From NCBI RefSeq assembly GCF_009176975.1, contig NZ_WEZG01000007.1, forward strand, positions 186,001 to 250,000: a DNA stretch of 64,000 bases. The letters are read 5' to 3'. The notes under the pieces are model-generated. The model had not been told where the DNA came from. It was given only the letters and a program-made list of their open reading frames with translations, and made no database searches. This DNA is from Aureimonas psammosilenae. GTDB lineage: Bacteria; Pseudomonadota; Alphaproteobacteria; Rhizobiales; Rhizobiaceae. The translations under genes and the position numbers were made by a program. Below are positions 1-8,591 of the stretch, one piece after another (position 1 is the first letter of the stretch; every line of letters begins with the position of its first letter).

Positions 1-1207
1 CCCGCAGGTCGTCTACGGCGCGGGAATGGCCGTGCATTACGTCGATCTCGACCGCTTCAAGCCGGTGAACGATAGTTTCGGCCATCTGGTGGGCGACGAC
101 GTTCTGCGAACCGTTTCCGCGCGGCTGAAGGCGGTGGCGGGGCCGGGATCTCTCGTCGCGCGGCTTGGCGGCGACGAATTCGCCGTGCTCCAGTTCGGCG
201 TCTCGAACGTGGAGGCCGCCGGCGCCCTCGCCGAGCGCATCGTGTCGACCCTCGCCGACCCGATTCGGGCGCAGAATGCCGTGGTGGCGATCGGCGCCAG
301 CGTCGGCTACGCTTGCGCGCCCATCCACGGCGACCACGCCTGTTCGATCCTCAGAAACGCCGATCTGGCGCTTTATCGCGCCAAAGGCGAAGGGCGGGGC
401 TGCTGGCGGGTCTATGACGAGACGATGGGTGCTGAGGCTTTGACGCGCGGCGTCATGGAGTTGAAACTGCGTCAGGCGCTCATGGCCTGCGATTTCCAGC
501 TTCACTACCAGCCGGTCGTGGAAACAGGGAGTTTGCGCACGGTCGGCTACGAAGCGCTTTTGCGCTGGCAGGACGCGGGCGGACGCCACATCCCGCCGGG
601 CGAATTCGTGCCGCTCGCCGAGGAACTCGGTTTGATGCCGGAACTCGGAGCCTGGGTGCTCCGCAATGCCTGCCGGGACGCGGTTCTCTGGGAGGACGAT
701 TCGATCCTGTCGGTGAACGTCTCGGCGACGCAACTTCGCGAGCGCGACTTTCCCGATATGGTGGTCTGCGCCCTGCGCGACAGCCGATTGCCGGCACGGC
801 GTCTGGAACTCGAGATCACCGAAGCGGCGGTTCTTTCCAATCCTGGGATCGCGGAGGATGTTCTGGCGCGCCTGCGCTACCTCGGGGTCGCGGTCGCGCT
901 CGATGATTTCGGCACCGGCTTTTCCGGGCTCGGCACGATCGATCGGCTTCCGCTGAGCCGGGTCAAGATCGATGGGCGGTTCGTCGGCGCTCTCGACAAG
1001 AACCCGCGCTCCAGAAGCGTCGTTCGATCGATTCTCGCCCTTTGCCAAGGCTACGGACTGCCGGTGACGGCGGAAGGCGTCGAAACGCGCGAACAGTTGG
1101 CGCTGCTGCGGCGCGAAGGCTGCGGTTTCGCCCAAGGCTATCTCGTCGGGCGGCCGCAGCCGGCGATCCATTGGCGCCTCGAAGCGAGCGCCCTTCGTTC
1201 CGCGTGA
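1..1207 (+). CDS. GGDEF-EAL domain protein (c-di-GMP turnover), 5' end outside window
   Basis: This is the C-terminal part of a protein that makes and/or degrades cyclic di-GMP. The reading frame is open to the first base of the window, so the start and any sensory domain lie upstream. Counting from the first internal Met (position 26), the GGDEF signature is intact near residues 48-52 (RLGGDEFA), preceded by the LDRFKPVND helix. The EAL signature is near residue 175 (GYEALLRW). The downstream catalytic loop DDFGTGFS (near 292) and the TAEGVE motif are also present, so both domains keep their main catalytic residues. No RxxD inhibitory site is visible just before GGDEF. It stands alone, and the next gene is more than 500 bases away. 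Which activity dominates cannot be read from sequence. Confidence 0.93.
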   Translation, partial: PQVVYGAGMAVHYVDLDRFKPVNDSFGHLVGDDVLRTVSARLKAVAGPGSLVARLGGDEFAVLQFGVSNVEAAGALAERIVSTLADPIRAQNAVVAIGASVGYACAPIHGDHACSILRNADLALYRAKGEGRGCWRVYDETMGAEALTRGVMELKLRQALMACDFQLHYQPVVETGSLRTVGYEALLRWQDAGGRHIPPGEFVPLAEELGLMPELGAWVLRNACRDAVLWEDDSILSVNVSATQLRERDFPDMVVCALRDSRLPARRLELEITEAAVLSNPGIAEDVLARLRYLGVAVALDDFGTGFSGLGTIDRLPLSRVKIDGRFVGALDKNPRSRSVVRSILALCQGYGLPVTAEGVETREQLALLRREGCGFAQGYLVGRPQPAIHWRLEASALRSA

Positions 1208-1725
1208 CGGGAACGCATTCGACCTCTGTCATTCTACGTCTGCCCGTGAAGCAAGGCCCTGCAGAGCATGCAGGCCATGTCATCCGGTCGTCACGGAACC
1301 GGCTTATCCGATCACTCCGTGGCCAGCGAAAGTTTCGCGCAGGTTGGGTGGGATAGACTGCCCGTTACTGTCGAAGAGCGCTGGATGATCACTTCGCGAA
1401 GTCGAAGTCGGCATTCATTATTAGTTAATACTTCTTCTTCGGCATTTTTCTCCCGTGCTTATCCAATTCCGGACGTGTTAGACTCCGCATCTGATCGATG
1501 TTGCGGAAATGTCGCTGTATGATCCGCCAAATAGTGCTTTTTTTGCAACAAATCTACTTCGAGATCTCACGGCGCAGCTGAAACATATTGATTATGTCGG
1601 TCAGTTCAGTGAATTTCCTCCTCGGAAGCCGGCGGATCAGTTCCGGCGCTTCTGAACGAAACGAAGGAAGGCGAGCCGGTTCGGCGAGACCTTACCCGAA
1701 GCAAATTCTGGCTGGAGCTGATACC
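1208..1725. other. 518-base spacer upstream of the porin, locally AT-rich
   Basis: No confident gene is visible here. From about 1390 to 1620 the sequence is clearly richer in A and T than its surroundings, with runs of T near 1450 and 1540. This suits a long promoter or leader region for the highly expressed porin that follows. A 48-codon frame at 1509-1655 starts MSLYDPPNSAFF and reads plausibly as protein, but it has no clear ribosome binding site and no family I recognise. I treat it as unproven. Confidence 0.4.
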
Positions 1726-1806
1726 ATGAACATCAAGAGCCTTCTTATCGGCTCTGCTGCGGCACTCGTCGCAGTTTCCGGCGCCCGCGCCGCCGATGCC
1801 CCGTGA
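1726..1806 (+). other. Porin signal peptide, one base out of frame with the porin barrel
   Basis: An ATG at 1726 (GGAG at 1713-1716 as ribosome binding site) opens MNIKSLLIGSAAALVAVSGA followed by RAADAP. This is the classic leader of rhizobial porins, with a short basic start, a hydrophobic core and an ARAADA cleavage region. The frame hits TGA at 1804-1806. The mature porin continues at once in another frame from GTG 1803. One extra C in the C run at 1799-1802 would join the two frames. The leader clearly belongs to the next gene. The break is a real mutation, a phase-variable tract or a sequencing error. Confidence 0.8.
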
Positions 1807-2972
1807 CCATGGTCGAGCCGGAGCCGGTTGAATACGTCCGCGTCTGCGACGTCTACGGCACGGGCTTCTTCTACATTCCCGGCACCGAGACCTGCCTCAA
1901 GATCGGCGGCTATGTCCGCATGCGTTTGAACGCCGCCGGCGACATCGAGGGAACGGGCAACGACCGCATCGGAGTTAATGCGCGCGATCTCGACGATGCG
2001 AACCGCGACTACGACTTCAACACCCAGACTCGTGGCCGTCTCGAGTTCGACGCCCGCGAGGAAACCGAGCTTGGCATGCTGCGCGCTTTCGCCCGCCTCG
2101 AAGCCACCAACATCTCCGGCTCGGATCTCGGCTACGGCACGTCCAACAACGGCGTGAACATGCCGCAGGCGTTCATCCAACTCGGCGGCGTGACCATGGG
2201 CCGCCTCGACTCGCTCTGGGCGACCGGCGACGGTCTCTACACCGACAACGACTGGTCCGTCGGCGATCTGTCCAACAACCAGGTCCGTTACACCTTCGCC
2301 ACCAACGGCTTCACGATCTCGGCCTCGGCCGAAGACGAAGGCGACGGTGACGCGATCCCGGATGTCGTGGCGCAGATCGCCTACAAGTCGGCCTGGGGCT
2401 CTGTCTACGTGTCCGGCGTGTACGACGAGGACGCCTACGATCCGAACCTCCTGGGCGGCGTCACCCGCAACTACGCCATCTTCGGCAAGGATCAGGGCGA
2501 CAACGAGGACGGCGCCTTCGCGGTCAAGGCCGGCGCCGAGATCAAGGACCTCATCTACCTCGGCGGTTCGCTCAAGATCGAAGGCCATTACGCTTTCGAT
2601 CCGACCGAATACGCCTCGCTCGCACCCGGCAACTACCTCATCGGCATTCAGGCCCAGGGCACCTCGGCCAGCGGCACCTTCGCCACTGTGTCGCTTCCTG
2701 AAGAATGGCAGATCGGCGGCGGCTACAAGCAGTCCTTCGGCAAGCTGACGGCCTATCTCTCGGGCATCTACGGCCAGACCTTCGACATCGGCTATGCCAA
2801 CGGCACCGAAGACAACGCCAACATCTGGGGTGTCGCCGGCAGCCTCGGCTACCAGGTCACCTCGAACTTCTCGGTTCTGGGCGAAGTCTCCTACCGCGAC
2901 GTCGATCTGTCGGGCGGTTTCAACGATCTCAACCAGACCCGCGGCTTCGTCGAGTTCAAGCGCTCCTTCTGA
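1803..2972 (+). CDS. Outer-membrane porin (RopA/Omp2 family, Porin_2), frameshifted from its signal peptide
   Basis: This is a trimeric outer-membrane general porin of the alphaproteobacterial Porin_2 family, which forms water-filled channels for small solutes. The frame (389 residues from GTG 1803) begins with VEPEPVEYVRVCDVYG and FYIPGTETCLKIGGYVR, the conserved N-terminus of mature rhizobial porins with its two cysteines. It continues with alternating beta-strand sequence and ends in Phe (VEFKRSF), the usual C-terminal signal for outer-membrane barrel assembly. The export signal lies upstream in another frame (1726-1806). Without a frameshift correction, translation from GTG 1803 or ATG 1809 would give a cytoplasmic product. 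The barrel itself shows no internal stop, which argues for a recent lesion or a base-call error. A strong terminator follows. Confidence 0.9.
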   Translation: MTMVEPEPVEYVRVCDVYGTGFFYIPGTETCLKIGGYVRMRLNAAGDIEGTGNDRIGVNARDLDDANRDYDFNTQTRGRLEFDAREETELGMLRAFARLEATNISGSDLGYGTSNNGVNMPQAFIQLGGVTMGRLDSLWATGDGLYTDNDWSVGDLSNNQVRYTFATNGFTISASAEDEGDGDAIPDVVAQIAYKSAWGSVYVSGVYDEDAYDPNLLGGVTRNYAIFGKDQGDNEDGAFAVKAGAEIKDLIYLGGSLKIEGHYAFDPTEYASLAPGNYLIGIQAQGTSASGTFATVSLPEEWQIGGGYKQSFGKLTAYLSGIYGQTFDIGYANGTEDNANIWGVAGSLGYQVTSNFSVLGEVSYRDVDLSGGFNDLNQTRGFVEFKRSF

Positions 2973-3003
2973 TCGCATCGCGACAACGCAAGCAGCATAG
3001 GAA

Positions 3004-3032
3004 AGGCCTGGCGGAAACGCCGGGCCTTTTTT
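3004..3032 (+). terminator. Intrinsic terminator of the porin gene
   Basis: The stem AGGCCTGGCG (3004-3013) pairs with CGCCGGGCCT (3018-3027) with one G-T wobble around a GAAA loop. It is followed by a run of six T (3027-3032). It lies 31 bases after the porin stop codon. Confidence 0.9.
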
Positions 3033-3172
3033 CATTTCCCGTTCTTTGAGCGGACGCCGCCTCGCTCCCCTGACCGCCTTAAGCCCGATGGAACGGCTCC
3101 CGCCTTCCCCCGCTTTCCCTTCCCGGCATCGCGGCCGTGTCGAAGGTCGCGCGGACGAGCGGAGACGTTGGC

Positions 3173-4318
3173 ATGGCGAATGATCCAAGACCCTTCACGG
3201 TGGATTGGGACGAGGCGGCGGTCGAAGCGGTGCTGGAGCGGGTGCGCTCCTATCGCTTTCCGCCGCAGCCCGAAGGGGAGGGCTGGCGCTATGGATGCGA
3301 CGGCGAGTTTCTGCGGGCGATCACGGCCTACTGGACGCAAGGCTACGATTGGCGCGCTGCGGTAGAGCGGCTCAACCGCTTCCCGCAATTCACCGCCACG
3401 GTCGAGGGCGTCGATCTCCACTTCGTCCACGTCGTCGGCGAGGCCGAAGGGCGGCGGCCCCTGCTTCTCAGCCACGGCTGGCCAGGCTCGCACCGCGAGT
3501 TCTGGAAGATCGTCGAGCCTCTCGCTTTTCCTTCCCGGCATGGCGGACGAGCGGAGGATGCCTTCGATCTGGTGATCCCGTCCCTGCCCAATTTCGGCTT
3601 TTCCGGCAAGCCGGCCGAGACGATCGACCAGCGCCGGACCGCCGATCTCTTCCACAGCCTGATGACGCAAACGCTGAGGTATCGCCGTTTCCGTGCGCAT
3701 GGCGGCGACTGGGGGGCGCTCGTCACCTCGCTTCTCGCCCTTCATCACGGCGGCGACCTCGACGCGGTCCATCTCACCATGATGTTTCCCAAGCCCGCAG
3801 ACGCTCCGGAAAGCGAGGATGAACGCGCGTGGCAGACGAAGATGGAGGAGATCGAGCAGCGGATGGGTGGCTACCGCCATCTGCAGGGCTCCCGTCCGCA
3901 AAGCCTGTCCTGGGCCGTGTCCGACAGTCCGGTCGCGCAGGCCGCCTGGATTCTGGAGCGTTTCCATGATTGGGCCGATCTGGAAGGTCGGCGGTTCGAA
4001 GACGTCTTCACGCGCGACGAGCTTCTCGACACGATCATGATCTACGTCATGACCGGCGCCTTTCATTCCTCCATCCGCTGTTATTCGGCCGCGAAGGAAG
4101 CCTCTTTGCGCGAATTGCCGAAGGGACGGCGGATCGAGGTGCCGACCGCCTTCGCGCGCTTTCGCGATCCGCTCCATCCCTGGCCGCCCCGCGATTACGC
4201 CGCCAAGGCCTTCGCGATCTCCCGATGGACGCAGATGGCCCATGGCGGGCATTTCCCGGCTCTCGAAGCACCCGATCTTCTGGTCGAGGATCTTCGTGCC
4301 TGGGGACGGGAGTCCTGA
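3173..4318 (+). CDS. Epoxide hydrolase family protein (alpha/beta hydrolase with EHN domain)
   Basis: Predicted cytosolic alpha/beta hydrolase of 381 residues that adds water to epoxides, related to microsomal epoxide hydrolases. The first 100 residues fit the EHN N-terminal domain (PFTVDWDEAAVEAV, then the YDWRAAVERLNRFPQF segment). The oxyanion motif HGWPGS lies near residue 100 and the nucleophile Asp in GGDWG near 179. The terminal catalytic His lies in the HGGHFPALEAPD segment near 359. I chose the ATG at 3173, which has GGAG at 3161 and matches the family N-terminus, over an upstream in-frame ATG at 3137. It is a single gene with no obvious pathway partner beside it. The true substrate is unknown, and related proteins also act on non-epoxide esters. 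Confidence 0.88.
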   Translation: MANDPRPFTVDWDEAAVEAVLERVRSYRFPPQPEGEGWRYGCDGEFLRAITAYWTQGYDWRAAVERLNRFPQFTATVEGVDLHFVHVVGEAEGRRPLLLSHGWPGSHREFWKIVEPLAFPSRHGGRAEDAFDLVIPSLPNFGFSGKPAETIDQRRTADLFHSLMTQTLRYRRFRAHGGDWGALVTSLLALHHGGDLDAVHLTMMFPKPADAPESEDERAWQTKMEEIEQRMGGYRHLQGSRPQSLSWAVSDSPVAQAAWILERFHDWADLEGRRFEDVFTRDELLDTIMIYVMTGAFHSSIRCYSAAKEASLRELPKGRRIEVPTAFARFRDPLHPWPPRDYAAKAFAISRWTQMAHGGHFPALEAPDLLVEDLRAWGRES

Positions 4319-4456
4319 GAAGCGGCCGATCTCTTCCCGCACGCCGGAAACTCGGGTCCTTCCCGGCGGCCGGCCCCTTGTTACATGAATGAGATGCGCT
4401 GAGGGCGCGAAAGGGAATCCCCGACCGGCAGGTCCGGCAAGACGAGGAAACGACGA

Positions 4457-5599
4457 GTGCCCGGCGATTTCTATGCCGATCTTCCGCCGGTGGAGCATTT
4501 TCTGCATCTCGCAGGAATTGAGCATTATCGCCCGGTTCCCGACGATACGGTGCTGTTTCTCGGCGATGTGGTGGGCTCGACGGATGCCATCGCGGAAGGT
4601 CGATACAAGGAAGTCAACGTCGCGGCCGCCGCCATCGTCGCGGCGATCGGCAATGCCTTGAGCCCCCGCCGCGTCGCCTTTTCCTTCGGAGGCGATGGCG
4701 CGGCCTTCATTCTGCCGGCGGACCTCGCCGAAGCCGGCCGCAGCGCCCTGGCCGGCGTGGTGCGCTGGGTCGGGGCGACGATGGATCTCGATCTGCGCGC
4801 CGCCTCGATCCCGGTCGCCGAGATTCGCCAGGCCGGTCTCGACCTTCGTCTCGCCCGCTTCGCGATCACGCCCGACCTGTCTTATGCGATGTTCTCCGGG
4901 GGCGGGCTCGCCTGGGCGGAAGCGCGCATGAAGGAAGGGCGTTTCGCCATCCATCCGGCCGACGAGCCGCCGCCGGACCTCGAAGGCCTGTCCTGCCGCT
5001 TCGCCAGCATGCCTGCGCGCAACGGCTTGATTCTGTCCCTCATCGTGGTGCCCGGCGAACGGGACCGGCTGCCTGAGTTTTCCGCCTTCGTGCTCGATCT
5101 CCTGAAACTCGCCGAAAGCCGCCACGGCGAGTTTCGTCCGATCCATGAGAAGGGGTTGAAGATCCGCTGGTCCTTGAAGGATTTCCTGACTGAGACGAAG
5201 ACAGCCGCGGCACGGCGGGGAGGGCGCAACTTCGCCAGCTTCCTGCGCTCGGGCGCCAAGAGCGCCGTCGCCAACGCGGCGATGCGCATCAATCGGCCGT
5301 TTGCCGGTTTCGATCCCGCAATCTACCGTCAGGACATCGTCCGCAACACCGATTTTCGCAAATTCGACGACGGGTTGCGCATGACGCTCGATTGCAGTGC
5401 CGCGACCGCCGACGAGATCGAGGCGATGCTGGCGCGCGGAAAGGCGCAAGGGCTCCTGCGCTACGGCACCCACCGGCAGGACGAGGCGATGCTGACCTGT
5501 TTCGTGCCCTCGCCCCGCGCCAAGGACCACGTCCATTTCATCGACGGAGCGGCCGGCGGCTACGCTTTCGCCGCGCAGGCCCTCAAAAGCGGCGGGTGA
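4457..5599 (+). CDS. DUF3095 family protein
   Basis: Protein of 380 residues that fits the DUF3095 family, whose function is not established. The N-terminal motif LGDVVGSTDAIAEGRYKEVN (residues 35-55) and the FSFGGDGAAF segment near residue 76 are characteristic and resemble the metal-binding layout of nucleotide-cyclase folds. A cyclase-like or phosphotransfer role has therefore been suspected for the family, but this is inference. The start is GTG at 4457 with a GAGG ribosome binding site at 4444. It follows the epoxide hydrolase by 138 bases in the same direction and may be cotranscribed with it. No membrane segments or signal peptide are seen. Confidence 0.82.
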   Translation: MPGDFYADLPPVEHFLHLAGIEHYRPVPDDTVLFLGDVVGSTDAIAEGRYKEVNVAAAAIVAAIGNALSPRRVAFSFGGDGAAFILPADLAEAGRSALAGVVRWVGATMDLDLRAASIPVAEIRQAGLDLRLARFAITPDLSYAMFSGGGLAWAEARMKEGRFAIHPADEPPPDLEGLSCRFASMPARNGLILSLIVVPGERDRLPEFSAFVLDLLKLAESRHGEFRPIHEKGLKIRWSLKDFLTETKTAAARRGGRNFASFLRSGAKSAVANAAMRINRPFAGFDPAIYRQDIVRNTDFRKFDDGLRMTLDCSAATADEIEAMLARGKAQGLLRYGTHRQDEAMLTCFVPSPRAKDHVHFIDGAAGGYAFAAQALKSGG

Positions 5600-5624
5600 C
5601 GGCGGCCGGGCCGGAGGCGTTCGC

Positions 5625-5897
5625 TCAGCCGAAGCGCTTCAGCCTTTCCGAAAAGGCCAGGGCGCGCTCCTGCAGGCTGCGAACGGGGAAGGACGAGGCC
5701 TGCAGCGCTTCCAGGCGGCGCGTCACATGGCTTTCCAGAAACTGTTCCGCTTCTTCCTGCGGCAGCTTCAAGCGGCTTTGGCCGTCGCGGCTGCGCTTGC
5801 GGTCCCAGCCCATGGAGATGGAATGGGCGCGGGCTTGCGCGTTCGAACAGCCGAGAAACTCGCCCGCTTCTGCGTAGGTCAACCAGATCTGAGGCAT
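5625..5897 (-). CDS. Small putative helix-turn-helix protein
   Basis: A 90-residue protein starting MPQIWLTYAEAGEFLGCSNA. The segment YAEAGEFLGCSNAQARAHSISMGW has the spacing of a helix-turn-helix as in excisionase/MerR-type proteins, followed by a basic RKRSRDGQSRLKLP stretch and a helical C-terminus. The ATG at 5897 is preceded by AAGGA at a good distance, which rules out the much longer upstream frame on this strand. It faces the DUF3095 gene tail to tail and is divergent from the PfkB kinase across 226 bases, so it could regulate that gene pair. This is inference from position only. No specific family was recognised. Confidence 0.62.
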   Translation of the reverse strand: MPQIWLTYAEAGEFLGCSNAQARAHSISMGWDRKRSRDGQSRLKLPQEEAEQFLESHVTRRLEALQASSFPVRSLQERALAFSERLKRFG

Positions 5898-6123
5898 GGG
5901 AAAGGTCCTTGTCTTTGCCTGCTCCTGCCTCGACCTTAAGCGCGTCCGGCTTAAGCCTCCCGTCCCGCATTCGGTAAGAATCGAGCCATTCGCTTGCTCC
6001 TCGAATGGCGTCGAATGGGGACGACCGGAAAAGCGGCAAATCGAACGGAGCGGTCCGTTTCGTTGCGCAGTTCCTCCTTCCGAACCGCGTATTTTCGCGC
6101 GAGACACGGGAGAAACGAACCGG

Positions 6124-7092
6124 ATGCAGGCAGACTTTTCTTCCGATATCGGCTTGGCGGAACGGATCAAGGAGAAGGGTCGGATCTGCGTCTTCGCGCC
6201 CTGGCCGATCTTCACGGTGACGATCGAGCGTCACGCCACGGGGGCGGACGACGTTTATTTCCATGCCGGGGGACAGGCCGTCTGGGTCGCGCGCATGGTG
6301 GCGGGCCTCAACGGGCACCCGATCCTGGTCGGCCCGTTCGGCGGCGAGGCCAAGACGCTTCTCGAAGCGCTTGTAGCGTCGGAGGGCATCGAGCTTCGCT
6401 GCGTGCCGGTGAAAGCTTCGAACGGCGGCTATGTCGACGACCGCCGCGAGGGCACGCGGCTCCGGCTCGCGACCGTCGCTCCGCCCACGCTTGACCGTCA
6501 CGAAGCCGACGACCTCTACAACGCCACGCTGGCCGAGGCGCTGCGCTGCGGCACGGCGGTGCTGACCGGCCTGCCCGACAAGGAAGTGCTGCCCACCGAC
6601 TTCTTCCACCGTCTCTTGAAGGACCTGCGTGCCAACGACGTGAGGGTCGTCGCCGATGTCGCCGGTCCCGTTCTGGAGGCGATCGAGACGGGCTTGACCC
6701 TTTTGAAGATCAGCCACGAGGAACTGAACGAAGCGGGGCTGGCGAAGGATGACAGCCCGGCCGAGCTTTTCGCCGCCATGGACAAGCTGCGCGGCAAGGC
6801 CGAGAACGTTGTCGTATCGCGCGCCGGCGCCGGCTCGCTTGCCCGGTTCGGCGATCGGCATTTCGAGGCCAAAGGACCCGAAATCCACAGCCGCGACCAT
6901 ACGGGCGCGGGCGATTCCATGACGGCGGCGCTTGCCGTCGCGCTCGCCGCCGGCCTCGATCCCGCCGACGCTTTGCGCCTCGCCACCGCCGCCGGTGCCA
7001 TGAACGTCACGCGCGGCGGGCGTGGCACGGGCCGGCTCCGGGATATCGAGGTCCTGGCCGCGCGGGTGGAAATCAAGGAGATCGAGCCATGA
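6124..7092 (+). CDS. PfkB-family carbohydrate kinase
   Basis: Ribokinase-fold sugar kinase of 322 residues. The second PfkB signature is clear near residues 256-268 (DHTGAGDSMTAAL), with the catalytic Asp in GAGD. The glycine-rich N-terminal substrate region is present as FHAGGQAVWVARMVAGLNG. The middle segment is divergent, so the substrate cannot be named. 1-Phosphofructokinase/tagatose-6-phosphate kinase-like enzymes are the nearest type I would suggest. The start at ATG 6124 has GGAG upstream. Its stop codon overlaps the start of the next gene by four bases (ATGA), so it is translationally coupled to an inositol-monophosphatase-family phosphatase. The two enzymes probably act on the same or neighbouring phosphorylated sugars. 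Confidence 0.85.
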   Translation: MQADFSSDIGLAERIKEKGRICVFAPWPIFTVTIERHATGADDVYFHAGGQAVWVARMVAGLNGHPILVGPFGGEAKTLLEALVASEGIELRCVPVKASNGGYVDDRREGTRLRLATVAPPTLDRHEADDLYNATLAEALRCGTAVLTGLPDKEVLPTDFFHRLLKDLRANDVRVVADVAGPVLEAIETGLTLLKISHEELNEAGLAKDDSPAELFAAMDKLRGKAENVVVSRAGAGSLARFGDRHFEAKGPEIHSRDHTGAGDSMTAALAVALAAGLDPADALRLATAAGAMNVTRGGRGTGRLRDIEVLAARVEIKEIEP

Positions 7093-7931
7093 GCCGAACC
7101 CTGCCGGATCTCGCGCCGATCCATGCGCTGGCGGTCGAGATGGCCGAACTTGCCGGGGCGCAGATCACCGCTTCGCTCGGGCGGGCGCTGGCGGTGCGTT
7201 ATAAAGCGCTTGGCGCCGATCCGGCGGCCGAGTTCCGCGATCCCGTTTCTGAAATCGACCAGAACGTGGAAACGCTGCTGCGCACCCGGCTCGCAGACCG
7301 GTTTCCCGATCACGGCGTCATCGGCGAGGAAAGCGCGCCCACGGGCGGCTCCGGTGCGGACTTCACCTGGATCATCGATCCGGTGGACGGCACGGCCAAT
7401 TTCGTCAACGGCTATCCGCTTTTCGCCGCATCCATCGGCGTCGCCTTCGAAGGGCGGCCGGTGATCGGCGCGGTCTGGTGTTCGGCAAGCCACGCGCTGC
7501 GACCGGGCGTCTACCACGCCGTGGAGGGGGGAGCGCTTCATTTCGAGGCGCAGCCGATCGCGGCCGTGGATCGCAGCGGCGTTCGTCGCCGGATCGTCGG
7601 CCTGCCGCGCGTGCCGGTCGGGCTCGATGTCGGTTTCGAGGCGCGCCAATCGGGCTCGGCCGCGCTCGAATGCGCGTTCGTCGCGGCCGGTCTTCTGGCC
7701 GGAGCGCGCTTCGAGGCGCCCAATCTTTGGGATGTCGCGGGCGGCATCCCGCTCCTGGCCGCCTCGAACCTGTCGGTCCTGACGCGTCTGTCGAATGCCA
7801 CCGCCGAATGGGAGAACTTTGCCGGCTTCGGGGATATCTGGACGCCGGAGGAAGGCGCCGCGATCTGGCGCCAACCTCTTCTCGTGGGGGATCGGGCGGC
7901 GGTCGCAGCCCTTGGCCGGCTGGATCTTTAG
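7089..7931 (+). CDS. Inositol monophosphatase family protein
   Basis: Magnesium-dependent, lithium-sensitive type sugar/polyol phosphatase of 280 residues. The metal ligands are in GEES (near residue 78) and in DPVDGTANF (near 96). The third metal region is usually WDxAA, here NLWDVAGG near 215, so the active site looks complete. It could hydrolyse inositol-1-phosphate, fructose-1,6-bisphosphate, histidinol phosphate or another sugar phosphate. Sequence alone does not decide. It is coupled by an ATGA overlap to the PfkB kinase before it, which makes a kinase-phosphatase pair on one transcript. A second, more distant member of this family is encoded at 55.0-55.9 kb with the ABC importer. Confidence 0.88.
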   Translation: MSRTLPDLAPIHALAVEMAELAGAQITASLGRALAVRYKALGADPAAEFRDPVSEIDQNVETLLRTRLADRFPDHGVIGEESAPTGGSGADFTWIIDPVDGTANFVNGYPLFAASIGVAFEGRPVIGAVWCSASHALRPGVYHAVEGGALHFEAQPIAAVDRSGVRRRIVGLPRVPVGLDVGFEARQSGSAALECAFVAAGLLAGARFEAPNLWDVAGGIPLLAASNLSVLTRLSNATAEWENFAGFGDIWTPEEGAAIWRQPLLVGDRAAVAALGRLDL

Positions 7932-7953
7932 GACCTTGCCCTTCCGCCCCCTG

Positions 7954-8439
7954 TCAACGCAGGCGGCGCAGGCGGGTGGTCAGAAGTTCATCGACCTTGC
8001 CGAGGACGCGAACCTGCGTCTCGAACTCTTCCGCTCCGAACGAGCTTTTCAGTTCCGCTTCCAGCCGATCCCAGACCTCCTGGACGGAGTTGCGCGCTTT
8101 TTCGCCTTCCGGCGTCAGGGCGACCATGGTGCGCCGCGCGTCCTCGCTGCTGGCCGTGCGCTTGACGAGATCGCGGTCGATCAACCGGTCGAGCATCTTG
8201 GAAACGGTGGAAGGGCGCACCGCCAACTGGTCGGCCAGAACAGAAACGCTGATCGTCTCGCCCGGTATCAGCGACTGAAGCAACTGGTCCTGACCGGGAT
8301 GCAGGCCGACATCGGCCAGAAGCAAGGTGAGAAAAGCACGACTCGATTTGGCGATCGATAGAAGCGTCGGGACGAGTTCGCCGACTTCTTCTTCCGATCC
8401 GGACGCAGCGACGATCGTGCCACCTTCATCCGGGGTCAT
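7954..8439 (-). CDS. MarR-family transcriptional regulator
   Basis: Winged-helix regulator of 161 residues. A dimerisation helix (residues 20-45) is followed by the recognition helix-turn-helix (64-85, SVLADQLAVRPSTVSKMLDR) and the wing with the family's DxR motif (SSEDARRTMVALTPEG, 97-113). MarR proteins bind palindromes as dimers and usually respond to small aromatic or oxidant ligands. The ATG at 8439 has GAAGAG upstream, while the longer frame extends into the promoter region without family similarity. It is tail to tail with the IMPase gene and divergent from the Crp/Fnr gene across about 170 bases, so the two regulators may share control sequences. Confidence 0.9.
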   Translation of the reverse strand: MTPDEGGTIVAASGSEEEVGELVPTLLSIAKSSRAFLTLLLADVGLHPGQDQLLQSLIPGETISVSVLADQLAVRPSTVSKMLDRLIDRDLVKRTASSEDARRTMVALTPEGEKARNSVQEVWDRLEAELKSSFGAEEFETQVRVLGKVDELLTTRLRRLR

Positions 8440-8591
8440 TCCGGTGATCTCTTCATCGCGGTTCCCCTTGCAGCCTGAATAGACCTCTCGGCTAACATTC
8501 TTAAAGGGGACACACTGCTTAACTGCGATATAGAACGAATGGGAATTGCATCCTTTTCGGCAGAATCTCATCCATGTCAGAATGCAACGCT

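Noticed and set aside
1799-1806. Programmed ribosomal frameshift in the porin
   Set aside because: CCCC followed by GTGA is not a recognised slippery signal and no stimulatory structure is evident. Mutation, phase variation or sequencing error is simpler.
1692-3188. Long minus-strand frame (498 codons) opposite the porin
   Set aside because: It is antisense to a clear porin barrel. Its composition (Arg, Val, Glu, Ala, Gly) is that of a high-GC shadow frame, and it shows no domain.
3032-5536. 834-codon minus-strand frame opposite the epoxide hydrolase and DUF3095 genes
   Set aside because: It covers two recognisable plus-strand genes and an unrelated spacer, so it is a chance open frame in high-GC DNA.
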